A DNA stretch of 64,000 nucleotides from JAJRVM01 sp041752115. GTDB lineage: Bacteria; Planctomycetota; Planctomycetia; Pirellulales; Pirellulaceae. Below, piece by piece: positions 8,681 through 17,908 of this stretch (within the stretch, counting starts at the first letter, position 1; each line of letters opens with the position of its first letter). Both the position numbers and the translations under genes were made by a program. Under the pieces are notes generated by a model, which ran no database searches, was not told where the DNA came from, and was given only the letters and a program-made list of their open reading frames with translations. The stretch spans positions 1 to 64,000 of the forward strand of contig JBGSHS010000197.1 of NCBI GenBank assembly GCA_041752115.1. The letters are read 5' to 3'.

Positions 8681-9072
8681 GAGGATCCGCTTCGAATGCT
8701 GGAAAATGAATTCGCGAGCTGCGCGCTCCGCGATTCTGAGGAGTGAGTCGGATTGGCGCGAGACGAGCGATTGTGAGGGTGTCGGCGCTCATGCTTACCT
8801 GACGCCATCGGCGCAGCGCAGAGAGGAAGCTGCTGCGAAATCGCCCAGAAGCAGTGGGGTTTTCCCCCATAACTCCTCCAATCCGTCAGGCAAGTGGAGC
8901 GTCATGTGACCGCCAGGTACATCCAGATTGACGGCGCAATCCCCCTGAGTTACGCTAGTTGCGTCAAAGGTTGGAGGAGTCCGATTGGCGGCTCTGCGAG
9001 GTGCGTTGGGCCAGCTAGCCGTGCTCTTGCTTGCAGTTTCTGCACAGTCCTTGGTAATCGGGAGGTGACGTT
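8681..9072. other. Spacer before the tetraheme cytochrome
   Basis: Nothing recognised apart from the ribosome site GGAGGTGA immediately before the cytochrome start. Open frames here lack family-like sequence. Confidence 0.4.
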
Positions 9073-9606
9073 ATGGAGCCACGAAGGTCGCGTGCGAACG
9101 GATTGGCTGAACTGAGTGTGATCGCTGCCATGGTGGTAGCACTGGTGGCTGTCTGGATGCCGATGCAGTCGGTCCAGGCGGACCCGCCGGCAGATCAGGA
9201 GTACACGGGAAGCAAACGCTGTGGATCGTGTCACTTCGAGCAGTTCACGAAATGGAAGAAAGACGCGCATTCGAAGGCGTTCGCCTTGTTGACAAAGAAG
9301 TACGAGGCCGATCCGAAATGCCTCAAGTGCCACTCCACTGGTTATGGTCAGCCGAGTGGTTTCAAGGACGTCAAATCGTCGGCCGCGCTGACCGATGTGG
9401 GCTGCGAATCGTGCCATGGCCCGGGGAGCAAGCACGAAGAGATCTCGCAGAAGTATGCTCAGGTCAAGACGCTGACCAAGGAGCAGGAGGAGGAAGTGCG
9501 CGGATCGATCTGGTTGATGTTGCCCAAGAACGTCTGCGTTGAGTGCCACACGGTCAAGGGGCACCACGACTCCGAGACCCCGCCAGAACTGCGAAAGAAG
9601 AAGTAG
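9073..9606 (+). CDS. Tetraheme cytochrome c554-like protein
   Basis: 177-residue periplasmic cytochrome with an N-terminal signal or anchor (LSVIAAMVVALVAVWMPMQSVQA) and four haem-c sites, CGSCH, CLKCH, CESCH and CVECH. Spacing and flanking sequence (YTGSKRCGSCH, GCESCHGPGSKH) match the cytochrome c554 family, soluble multiheme shuttles. The start has an ideal GGAGGTGA ribosome site. It lies 264 bases before, and in the same direction as, the three-gene multiheme operon, so it probably exchanges electrons with those proteins. An enzymatic role such as hydroxylamine chemistry is not indicated. Confidence 0.88.
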   Translation: MEPRRSRANGLAELSVIAAMVVALVAVWMPMQSVQADPPADQEYTGSKRCGSCHFEQFTKWKKDAHSKAFALLTKKYEADPKCLKCHSTGYGQPSGFKDVKSSAALTDVGCESCHGPGSKHEEISQKYAQVKTLTKEQEEEVRGSIWLMLPKNVCVECHTVKGHHDSETPPELRKKK

Positions 9607-9870
9607 ACGAACGGTCCACCGCGGTTGATCCGCCAGCCTGCAAGGTGAGCACCCTGGCGGTCGAATCCCGGCGCTCGGATCATGGCCGTCTCCTGTTGAA
9701 GTGAATGATCAGCAATTTCAGCGTCACGGCATTCGTTGCGGAGGCCGTGACGCCGGGTGCCCGTTTTGCTGTCTGACGAGGTATCTCGTGTATGTCTGTC
9801 GCCGATCGATGGCGGCGGTTCGTACGCTCAGTGACTGCCCCGGCAGGGCGAGCGGTTGGGAACCGTGTGA

Positions 9871-12555
9871 ATGAAGACGATGCTTCCGATGGCTGTGTGC
9901 GCCCTGTTTCTGGTCTGCCTCTGGCCTGTCCTCCCCGAATTCTCCAGCGTTCCCCTGGTCCTCGCTCAAGAAGAGACAGTGGACGAGGGATCCCCGTCGA
10001 CTCAGACGCCTGATGATCAGGCTGCCGATACTCCTGAGTCGGCGACTGGCGAGGAGAAGGTGGACGAAGCGGTACCCGATGCTGGCGGAGAAGCTGATGA
10101 GCCATCAACGGCAGCCGAAACCGTGGCGTCTCTGGCGGATGAGGATAACAACTGCATTGAGTGTCACGGCAATTCGGAGTTGTGGGAAGGCGATACGCTC
10201 CACTTGCTCGTCACGCCACAGATGCTGGCGGCGGACATTCACTGGCAGAAGGGAATCAAGTGTCAGGAATGTCATGGTGGCGATGCCTCGACGCTGGACT
10301 TGCGGCAGGCCCATGCCCTGGAAGACGGTTTTCGCAAGATCGATTCGCCCGCCGACGTGGTGAAATTCTGCGGGCATTGTCACGCCGACAAGGAGTATAT
10401 GCACCGCTTTCAACCCGACGCGCCACTCGACATCATTGACCGGTTTCTGGCCAGCGTGCATGGCAAGGGTTTGATGCCACCTGCGTCAGGTGTGGCGAAG
10501 TCGCCGGATGCCGCAGCCAGCGGTGACGCTGCCGAGAATCGTGCAGCGGCTGAGCCTTCAGACGTGCCGGAGTCGGGCGAAGTAAGCGAGAGTGGTGAGG
10601 ACTCCGCCGGAGAGGAGGAGGGGGCGGACGTGGCGCAGAGCAACGCGATTGATCTGGCCAGTTGCATTGCTTGTCATCTGCCGCATCAGATGCGGCCGGT
10701 GTCGGACCCTCTGTCGGCGATTCATCCGGGCAACCTCGCGGTAACCTGCGGGGCTTGCCATCGTAATGAACTGGTTGGTTTACGGATGAGCGTCCATGCC
10801 AAGGCTGGAGAGAAGGACTCGCAGGGGGCCGGCATGCTCATGGACTGTGGCAAGTGCCATGGCCTGGACGTCCATGGAATGCTCCCCGTGTCCGATCCAG
10901 CTTCGCCGGTGCGATTGGAGCAGCAGGTTCAGCACTGTGGCGACTGTCACGAATCGTATCGTGCCACGTACATGGCGAGTGTCCATGGTCAGGGGCTCAC
11001 CCGGTCGGGGCTTGTCTGGTCGGCGGTCTGTGCCGACTGCCATGGGGCACACGCGATCTTCTATGCGGCCGATCGCCGCTCGACGCTGCATACCACCAAG
11101 GTGGGCGCAACCTGTGGCAAGTGCCATCATTTTCTGTTGGAGCGGTTGGCGGCGAGCGTGCACGGGTCAGGCGATGACGCCGGTTCGGCAAGCGGACTTG
11201 GCGGAGCCAGCGAACATGCGGCGCCTGGCGGGACCATCAAACGCCGGCCGACCTGTACCGATTGCCACCAGGGTCATGACGCCTTGGTGCCGCACACGGA
11301 AGGGTTCCGTCGCGCCCTGCCCAACCGATGTGGAAACTGCCATGCGGATCTGGCCGATCGATACCGATTGAGCCTGCATGGCGAGCTGACGGAGTTCGGG
11401 TATGAGCCGGCGGCGGAGTGTGCTGATTGCCACGGCGCGCACGATATCATGCCTCTGAGCAACCCGGCGAGTCGGCTGGGGCTGACGAATCGGGTAGCGA
11501 CCTGTCAAAGATGTCATCCCAACGCGAACGTGAACTTCGCGAAGTTTGATCCTCACGCCAGCTACAAAGATGCCACGTCCTATCCGCTGTTGCATGGTCT
11601 GGTCAGCTGGCTCGAAACGATCATCTATGTTCTGGTTGGGCTGTTCGTGTTGCACATGCTGTTCTGGTTCACTCGATCCTATCTGCATGCTCGACGATTC
11701 GGGCGGGACCGGACTTGTGTGGCCGGTCGGCCGGCGATTCGCGCTTTCGTGGACGTGAATCGGGTGATTTACAAGCTGCTGATGGTCGCATTTGTCGGAC
11801 TGGTTCTGACGGGCCTGCCGTTGAAGTACGGAGCCTATCCGTGGGCCAAGCGGGTGGCCGAAATGATCGGCGGCTTCCCGACAACCAGCGTCTGGCACCA
11901 CGCCTTTGCGACGCTGCTCCTGGTGTCTGCCCTCGTTCACCTCCGGTGGGCTGTCGGCTGGGTGTGGCGACGGCGACGCAGCGGGTTGGGGTGGGGTGCG
12001 GTGTTCCTGGGGCCTGACTCGGCAGTGCCCAACCGGCGGGACCTGCACGATTTGCTGGGGATGTTCAAGTGGTTCATCGGCCTGGGGAACAAGCCGCGGT
12101 TTGAGCGGTGGGCGTATTGGGAGAAGTTCGATTATTGGGGAGTGTATGCGGCGGCCGGGTTGATCGGGCTTTCCGGCCTGATGCTCTGGTTTCCCCATAT
12201 CTTCTGCTTGTTCCTGCCAGGAACCGTGCTGAACATCGCCAAAGTGGTGCATGGCGAGATTGCCTTGGCAGCTGCCGGATTTGTCTTCATGATTCATGTT
12301 TTCAACACTCATCTGCGTCCGGAGAAGTTCCCGCTCGACGCGTCCTGGTTTACCGGAGTCGTCAGTGAAGAGCATTTGGGACGCAGTCGACCCGATTTTC
12401 TGCGTAGGATGCGAGACGAAGGGAAGCTCGATGCACTGCGTACCGAAGCACCACCCGCGGCCCGACTGCGCTCGATCCGCGTGGGAGCGTTTCTGCTGCT
12501 GGCCACGGCCATGTGTGTGCTGGCGATTATCGTGGTGGTCAGTCTGGGCAAGTAG
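9871..12555 (+). CDS. 13-heme cytochrome c fused to a cytochrome b membrane domain
   Basis: 894-residue fusion. A signal peptide (1-33) is followed by an acidic Pro/Thr/Glu linker, then 13 CxxCH sites between residues about 95 and 550. From about residue 580 the rest is a cytochrome b561/formate dehydrogenase gamma-like domain with membrane helices and candidate haem-b histidines (VWHHAFATLLLVSALVHLRW, KVVHGEIALAAAGFVFMIH). The layout resembles CbcL-type quinol oxidoreductases of Geobacter, so it is inferred to take electrons from the quinol pool into periplasmic haems. It has an extra acidic insert between haem sites 3 and 4 that its paralogue two genes downstream lacks. First gene of a tight operon. 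Confidence 0.85.
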   Translation: MKTMLPMAVCALFLVCLWPVLPEFSSVPLVLAQEETVDEGSPSTQTPDDQAADTPESATGEEKVDEAVPDAGGEADEPSTAAETVASLADEDNNCIECHGNSELWEGDTLHLLVTPQMLAADIHWQKGIKCQECHGGDASTLDLRQAHALEDGFRKIDSPADVVKFCGHCHADKEYMHRFQPDAPLDIIDRFLASVHGKGLMPPASGVAKSPDAAASGDAAENRAAAEPSDVPESGEVSESGEDSAGEEEGADVAQSNAIDLASCIACHLPHQMRPVSDPLSAIHPGNLAVTCGACHRNELVGLRMSVHAKAGEKDSQGAGMLMDCGKCHGLDVHGMLPVSDPASPVRLEQQVQHCGDCHESYRATYMASVHGQGLTRSGLVWSAVCADCHGAHAIFYAADRRSTLHTTKVGATCGKCHHFLLERLAASVHGSGDDAGSASGLGGASEHAAPGGTIKRRPTCTDCHQGHDALVPHTEGFRRALPNRCGNCHADLADRYRLSLHGELTEFGYEPAAECADCHGAHDIMPLSNPASRLGLTNRVATCQRCHPNANVNFAKFDPHASYKDATSYPLLHGLVSWLETIIYVLVGLFVLHMLFWFTRSYLHARRFGRDRTCVAGRPAIRAFVDVNRVIYKLLMVAFVGLVLTGLPLKYGAYPWAKRVAEMIGGFPTTSVWHHAFATLLLVSALVHLRWAVGWVWRRRRSGLGWGAVFLGPDSAVPNRRDLHDLLGMFKWFIGLGNKPRFERWAYWEKFDYWGVYAAAGLIGLSGLMLWFPHIFCLFLPGTVLNIAKVVHGEIALAAAGFVFMIHVFNTHLRPEKFPLDASWFTGVVSEEHLGRSRPDFLRRMRDEGKLDALRTEAPPAARLRSIRVGAFLLLATAMCVLAIIVVVSLGK

Positions 12556-12564
12556 AGGTGCGCG

Positions 12565-14253
12565 ATGAACGATACTCGAGATACAACTCCTCCCCATCCG
12601 CCCGAAGATCCGCTGTCGTTTCCGCCGGAAGCGGAAGTGCACGAGCCGCTGAGCGTGCGATTCGTGCTGCGACGGTTCAAAATCCTGGCCGTCCAGGGGG
12701 CGGCACTGCTGGGAGTCTGCCTGCTGCTCCTGCTGTTGGGGACCGGTACGGCCGGCTGGTACACGTCGCGTTCCCAGTTCTGCAATTCCTGCCACATCAT
12801 GGAGCCGTATTACGTGTCGTGGCAGGAGTCGAGTCACCGAGATGTGGCGTGCACGAAGTGCCACTTCCCTCCGGGGGTGGCAGAAAAAGTGCGTGGCAAA
12901 GTTCTCGGTCTGGTGCAGCTGGCGAAGTACGTGACGCAGACACAAGGTCCGCGGCCATCGGCGGAGATACCCGATGCCAGCTGCCTCCGATCGGGCTGCC
13001 ACGAGACCCGCTTGCTGTCCGGGCGAGTGGACTACAACGGGATCGCATTTGATCACGCCCGACATTACGGCGAGTCGACGCGCGGCATTCAGCTGCGCTG
13101 CACCAGCTGTCACAGCCAGATCGTACAGGGACAGCACATGACGGTGACGCCCACCACCTGCTTTCTCTGCCATTTCAAGAACGAGTTCTTCAACGAAGGG
13201 CTCGGAGCGTGCACGCGATGCCATCAGATCCCGGAAGAGTCGTTTGATCTGGGGGGGGGCGTGCCGTTCACCCACGCGCTGGCGTATGAGCAAGGAGTGG
13301 ACTGTCAGAGCTGCCATGCCGACCTGATCCGGGGCAATGGGGAAGTCCCGGTTGAGCGCTGTACGGTCTGTCACAATCGAGAACATGACCTCGAGCGGAT
13401 CGGCGATGTGATGTTCATTCATCAGACCCATGTGGCTGATCACAAAGTGGACTGCCTCTCGTGCCACCTGCAGCTGCATCATTCACTGGATACGAACAGC
13501 GTGGCGACTGCGGCCGCCGAGTGCTCCAAATGCCACCTTAATCCGCACGATATGCAGGTGGCGATGCTGGAGGGGAAGGGGGCCAGGCTGATACCCGAAC
13601 ACCGCAGCAGCATGCTGGCGGCTCGCCTGTCGTGCTTCACTTGCCATAAGCAGAAAGAGGTATCGCCCACCGGCTCCGTATTGATGAAGGCGTCCTTGCA
13701 GACCTGCGTTGGCTGTCACGCGTCCCATGAGATTGCCGGCCTGCAGACGTACCACGAACAGCTTCGCGAACTCCTCGTGACTCTGGAGAACGATCTGCCA
13801 CGCGTCGAGACTTCGCTGGCGGAAGCCTCGCTCGAGCCGACTCAACGCGCGGAATTGACGCGCCGTCTGAATGACCTGCAACATGACATCCGCTTCCTGC
13901 ACGCTGGTAACGATATTCACAACAGCCACTATGCCAGTGAGCTGACCGACCAAGTGCTAGAGCAGCTGACCGATCTGTGCCGGACGCTCGACCTGGAACC
14001 GCCCGATGTGCAGCTCCCCGAGAAGCCCTCGCCGGTCACCACTGCCGGGGCTGCCGATGAGCCGGCGACCGCTGACGCCGCGCCGGGCGACGAGAGGGAG
14101 ACCGATCCGTCGGAACCAACGGAACTCCCCGCCGCTGACGAACCTGACGCAACGGATGCCACGCCGGCTGATGCACCAGAGCCATCGCCCGACTCCGCTG
14201 GAGATCCTGATGCTGCCGAACCGTTGCCCACTGATGATCAGAACCGGAGCTGA
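12565..14253 (+). CDS. 12-heme NapC/NirT-type membrane cytochrome
   Basis: 562 residues. A cytoplasmic N-terminus leads to one membrane anchor (residues about 38-62), then FCNSCHIMEPYYVSW, the NapC/NirT quinol-dehydrogenase signature. There are 11 CxxCH sites plus one CX4CH site (CLRSGCH), ending near residue 385. A helical stretch (about 395-470) and an acidic Ala/Pro/Asp tail (about 480-562) follow. Classical NapC/NirT proteins are 4-5-heme and about 200 residues, so this one is greatly extended. It sits 9 bases after the first fusion gene with a GAGGTG ribosome site and 22 bases before the second, so the three are surely co-transcribed and probably form one complex. Confidence 0.85.
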   Translation: MNDTRDTTPPHPPEDPLSFPPEAEVHEPLSVRFVLRRFKILAVQGAALLGVCLLLLLLGTGTAGWYTSRSQFCNSCHIMEPYYVSWQESSHRDVACTKCHFPPGVAEKVRGKVLGLVQLAKYVTQTQGPRPSAEIPDASCLRSGCHETRLLSGRVDYNGIAFDHARHYGESTRGIQLRCTSCHSQIVQGQHMTVTPTTCFLCHFKNEFFNEGLGACTRCHQIPEESFDLGGGVPFTHALAYEQGVDCQSCHADLIRGNGEVPVERCTVCHNREHDLERIGDVMFIHQTHVADHKVDCLSCHLQLHHSLDTNSVATAAAECSKCHLNPHDMQVAMLEGKGARLIPEHRSSMLAARLSCFTCHKQKEVSPTGSVLMKASLQTCVGCHASHEIAGLQTYHEQLRELLVTLENDLPRVETSLAEASLEPTQRAELTRRLNDLQHDIRFLHAGNDIHNSHYASELTDQVLEQLTDLCRTLDLEPPDVQLPEKPSPVTTAGAADEPATADAAPGDERETDPSEPTELPAADEPDATDATPADAPEPSPDSAGDPDAAEPLPTDDQNRS

Positions 14254-14275
14254 CCCGGGTAAGGAATCGTCTCTC

Positions 14276-16714
14276 GTGAAGAAGCTTGTGCTTGTACTGG
14301 TCTGCTGGCTGACCATCGCGCTGGCGGCGAACCTGCCGCCCCTGGTCGACCGCCTGGCAACCGCCCAGGAGTCTTCGGTTGAGGATGAGGCTGCAGAGGA
14401 TGAGGCTGCAGAGGATGAGGCCATGGAAGAGGCGGCTGAGTCGGAGATGGAGGAGGAGTCAGCCGACGCGCCGGCGCTGGAGGACAACATGTGTGTCCAG
14501 TGTCATGGCAACGCCGAGGTGTGGGAGGAGGACACTCAGCATCTGTATGTAGGTCCGGAACACCTGGCCAACGACATCCACTGGAAGAAAGGAATCCTCT
14601 GTCAGGACTGTCACGGGGGCGACGCGACGTCGACGAATTTGCGCACGGCCCACGCGATCGAAGATGGCTTTCGTAAGATCGAGAAGCCGTCGGATCAGCC
14701 GGCATTCTGTGGTCACTGTCATGCGGACGTTCAGTACATGAGTTCCCACGGCTCGCCGTTGTCGACGTCGATCGTCAGTGATTATCTCAAGAGCGTTCAC
14801 GGTGTTGACTTGCTGCAGGTGGGCAACGAGAAGTCGGCAACCTGCACCTCCTGCCATCCCCGGCACGACATGCGGGGCAAGAGTGATCCGATGTCCGCGG
14901 TCGGTCCGCTGAACCTGGTCAGTACGTGCGGTCGTTGTCACACCGAGGTCCGTGACGAATTGCTCTCGAGTGACCATCAAGGAGTCGGTTTGCGGACGGC
15001 GGAAGGCACGTCCACTCCGCTCAGCTGTCTGGCGTGTCACGCTGGCGATCCTCATGCGATGACGTCCGTCACCGATCTCAGGTCATCCGTTTTCGCGCAA
15101 CGTCAGATCGAGAATTGCGGTCGATGCCATGAACAGGCGATGATGGAGTACTGGGCGAGCGTGCATGGCAAGGGGTTGAGCGATGCCGGCTTGCTGACGA
15201 CTGCTTTCTGTGCCAACTGTCACGGAGCCCACGGAATCCTCAAGGCCAGGAACCCCGCCTCGCAGTTGCACGTCACCCGGGTGGCGCAGACGTGTGGTGT
15301 CTGCCATCGTCTGATCGAGGATCAGTTGCGATTGAGCGTGCATGGAGGAGGAAACGGGCCTGGCGGTGACCATGAGGAGTCGGCCGCGGGGGGAACTGTC
15401 AAACGCAGACCGAGTTGTACGGACTGCCATCAAGGTCACGCGTTGCCCGACCCGCGCTCGGCCGAGTTTCGCAATCAGGAGTCGGGTCAGTGTGGCACTT
15501 GCCACGTCGAATTGTATCGCGGGTACCGGTTGAGCATGCATGGGGCGCTGACGAATCTCGGATTCACCGCCGGGGCCAAGTGCTCCGACTGCCATGGGGC
15601 GCACGACATCCTGCCGCTGTCCGACCCCAGTTCCCGAATGTCTCCCCAGAATCGAATTCAGACCTGTTCCGCATGCCATCAGGGCATGTCGCCGAAGATG
15701 GCCAGCTTTGATCCGCACGCGGATCACCATGATGCTGAGCGATCACCCGTTTTGTACTGGGTGTATCGCGGAGTGCTGACGTTCATTATCGTGGTCTTCG
15801 GCTTCTTCGGGCTGCATGCGATGGTGTGGTTCTTGCGTGGACTGGTGGATGTCTGGCAACACGGCCGCCCTCGGGCGCTGCAGGCTGGCACACCCGGTTA
15901 TGTGCGGTTCAGGCCGTTTCACCGCGTCGCTCACTCAGTCATGGTGGTCTCGTTCCTGGGACTGGCGCTGACCGGCTTGCCGCTGAAGTTCAGCGACTAC
16001 CTCTGGGCTCAGTGGCTGGCTTCGATCCTGGGCGGGTTTGCGTCGACGGGATTGTGGCATCGTATCTTTGCCATCTCGATGTTCGGCACCTTCCTCTCCT
16101 ACGTGGGACTGATGACCCGTCTGTATTTCGTCGCTCGGCGACGTGGCAAGACACGCCAGGAAGCTTTGTTCGGTCCCGAATCACCGCTGCCGAATCTGCG
16201 TGATGCGCGCGATTTCGCCGCCATGGTGCGGTGGTTTCTTGGCCGAGGTCCACGCCCCACGTTCGAACGCTGGGCCTACTGGGAGAAGTTCGACTTCTTC
16301 GGTGCCACGTCCGATACGATTCTGATCGGAGTCAGCGGCTTGATTCTGTGGTTCCCGAACTGGTTCTGCAATTTCCTTCCGGGCGAAGCTGTGAACATCG
16401 CCAAAGTTGTCCACTCCACCCTGGCGCTGCTGGCCACCGGGTTCGTTTTCGCGATTCACTTCTTCGGTACCCACTTCCGGCCTGACAAGTTCCCCATGGA
16501 TATGTCGATCCTGACCGGCGTGGTGAGCGAGGAAGAGATGCACCACGAGCGTCCGGAAGTGCTCGAACGACTGCGCCGCGAAGGCAGACTCGAGCAGTTG
16601 CAGACGCGAGCACCCGCGCAGAGCAGACTCTGGGCCGTGCGGATCGGCGGTGGCATTGCGCTGGTGATCGGCCTGGCCGCTCTGGCCGGCATCATCTGGT
16701 CGCTGTGGCCCTGA
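14276..16714 (+). CDS. 13-heme cytochrome c fused to a cytochrome b membrane domain (paralogue)
   Basis: 812 residues from GTG 14276, chosen because TAAGGA lies 9 bases upstream and the start opens a signal peptide (MKKLVLVLVCWLTIALA); the frame is open further upstream inside the previous gene. An acidic repeat (EDEAA units) precedes 13 CxxCH sites at residues about 72-465. The C-terminal cytochrome b domain shares WAYWEKFD, NIAKVVH, FVFAIHFFGTHFRP and TGVVSEE with the first fusion protein, showing duplication. It closes the operon. Role inferred as for its paralogue: quinol-linked transmembrane electron transfer, possibly with a different redox range or direction. Confidence 0.85.
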   Translation: MKKLVLVLVCWLTIALAANLPPLVDRLATAQESSVEDEAAEDEAAEDEAMEEAAESEMEEESADAPALEDNMCVQCHGNAEVWEEDTQHLYVGPEHLANDIHWKKGILCQDCHGGDATSTNLRTAHAIEDGFRKIEKPSDQPAFCGHCHADVQYMSSHGSPLSTSIVSDYLKSVHGVDLLQVGNEKSATCTSCHPRHDMRGKSDPMSAVGPLNLVSTCGRCHTEVRDELLSSDHQGVGLRTAEGTSTPLSCLACHAGDPHAMTSVTDLRSSVFAQRQIENCGRCHEQAMMEYWASVHGKGLSDAGLLTTAFCANCHGAHGILKARNPASQLHVTRVAQTCGVCHRLIEDQLRLSVHGGGNGPGGDHEESAAGGTVKRRPSCTDCHQGHALPDPRSAEFRNQESGQCGTCHVELYRGYRLSMHGALTNLGFTAGAKCSDCHGAHDILPLSDPSSRMSPQNRIQTCSACHQGMSPKMASFDPHADHHDAERSPVLYWVYRGVLTFIIVVFGFFGLHAMVWFLRGLVDVWQHGRPRALQAGTPGYVRFRPFHRVAHSVMVVSFLGLALTGLPLKFSDYLWAQWLASILGGFASTGLWHRIFAISMFGTFLSYVGLMTRLYFVARRRGKTRQEALFGPESPLPNLRDARDFAAMVRWFLGRGPRPTFERWAYWEKFDFFGATSDTILIGVSGLILWFPNWFCNFLPGEAVNIAKVVHSTLALLATGFVFAIHFFGTHFRPDKFPMDMSILTGVVSEEEMHHERPEVLERLRREGRLEQLQTRAPAQSRLWAVRIGGGIALVIGLAALAGIIWSLWP

Positions 16715-16737
16715 CCCGGAAAGACGACTCGCACAGG

Positions 16738-17607
16738 TTACTTCGGCGCGAAAGCCTGGCGAAACAGCCGATCGTCAAACTCGCGGGGAATCTCTCCCTC
16801 GGCTGCGTACAAATAGAGTGCACCCACAATGATCGAATTGAGCGCTGACGAGATCAGCGACACGACGATCAACAGGATGACGCCGACTGCCATCGCGGCA
16901 ATGCCCAGCATTGTGTGCCCTGATGCGAGCGCGACGCCCCCGCCGACCAAGGGAACAATGCCAATTAGCATTGCCAGAAAGACGATCAATCCGATTCCGA
17001 AATTCGCCGTCAGAGCTTCCCCCCAAGTCCGTTTGAGAATCTCCAGCGAACGTTTCCCCGCTCGCAGCGGACCGGTCTTCTCGACCACGATCACCGGCAC
17101 GACAAAATACGTGAGCGCCGACCAGGCCATCCCCAGCAGAGACGCCACGAACTGTCCCAGTCGCTCAGAAGTTGATTCAATCACCTTCAGAATCACACCC
17201 ACCGTGGCGGCGACCAATGCCCACCCGGCAATCTGAGGCAGACGCGCCATCGCTGCGGAAAACCCGTCGCCGAGATTCGGATTGCCACCCTTGAAGCGAA
17301 TGATCGCACAGGCGATCAACGCCGTGTTGAAGAAGACGATGACAAAATAGTTGACGAAGTAGAAAGCAAACAGAACCGCGTAGCCGATCACTTGCTGAGC
17401 CACTTCGATCTGGCCGTCGTTGGCCGCCGCCTGGTCCGCGAGAGTCTCCAAAAAGCCGGATGCCCAGAGCGGGAGGGCAAAGCTGGCCATGACCAGCACG
17501 CAGGCGATTCCACTGATCAGCGGGAAGACCAGCAGTTCTTTGTCCAGTTTCAAGACGTTCCAGCTTCGCTGAACCATCTCCCAGCCGTTACCCATGCGAT
17601 CGAACAT
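16738..17607 (-). CDS. DUF6159-type integral membrane protein
   Basis: 289-residue protein with about six membrane helices and no signal peptide, opening MFDRMGNGWEMVQRSWNVLK followed by LDKELLVFPLISG, the signature I associate with DUF6159 proteins. The central part contains GNPNLGDGFSAAM and TWGEALTANFGIGL, also typical. No catalytic motif is visible and the molecular role is unknown. It converges on the multiheme operon with only 23 bases between stops and is not part of it. Confidence 0.75.
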   Translation of the reverse strand: MFDRMGNGWEMVQRSWNVLKLDKELLVFPLISGIACVLVMASFALPLWASGFLETLADQAAANDGQIEVAQQVIGYAVLFAFYFVNYFVIVFFNTALIACAIIRFKGGNPNLGDGFSAAMARLPQIAGWALVAATVGVILKVIESTSERLGQFVASLLGMAWSALTYFVVPVIVVEKTGPLRAGKRSLEILKRTWGEALTANFGIGLIVFLAMLIGIVPLVGGGVALASGHTMLGIAAMAVGVILLIVVSLISSALNSIIVGALYLYAAEGEIPREFDDRLFRQAFAPK

Positions 17608-17730
17608 CGGTCACCTCACTTCCTCTGATGCCGCCAATCCACAACTTTCGCGGTAATGTTACCTCCATCGTGAGGGGTTGTCCACGAAAATCGCTTGGTT
17701 TTGGGACTGGTTCTGGGGGAACGAAAAGGA

Positions 17731-17760
17731 CTCACGCCAAGGCGCCAAGGCGCGAAGAAG
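17731..17760. repeat. Dispersed repeat, CACGCCAAGGCGC family
   Basis: The 30-base copy begins CTCACGCCAAGGCGCCAAGG. An inverted pair of the same element occurs near 37.65-37.71 kb. The rest of the 300-base spacer between the DUF6159 gene and the next gene shows nothing else recognisable. Confidence 0.75.
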
Positions 17761-17908
17761 GCGGGGATGACTGGCGCGAGCGCAGTGGTGGGTTGTCTCG
17801 TTTAGCTGGTTTGCCTATCTGACCTTGCCGCAGGGGACGTATCAGGCTACAAGTCCGCCAGTCCATCTCGAAGGATCGCTCGTACTGTGAGGGAGGCTCA
17901 AACGATCT

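Noticed and set aside
9636..9690. tRNA-like TpsiC segment (GGTCGAATCCCGG)
   Set aside because: No acceptor stem, D-arm or anticodon arm could be built around it.
11167..13482. 771-codon minus-strand open frame
   Set aside because: It is antisense to the first 13-heme fusion and the 12-heme gene, has Gln/His/Arg-rich nonsense composition, and no domain. It arises from GC-rich codon use on the true strand.
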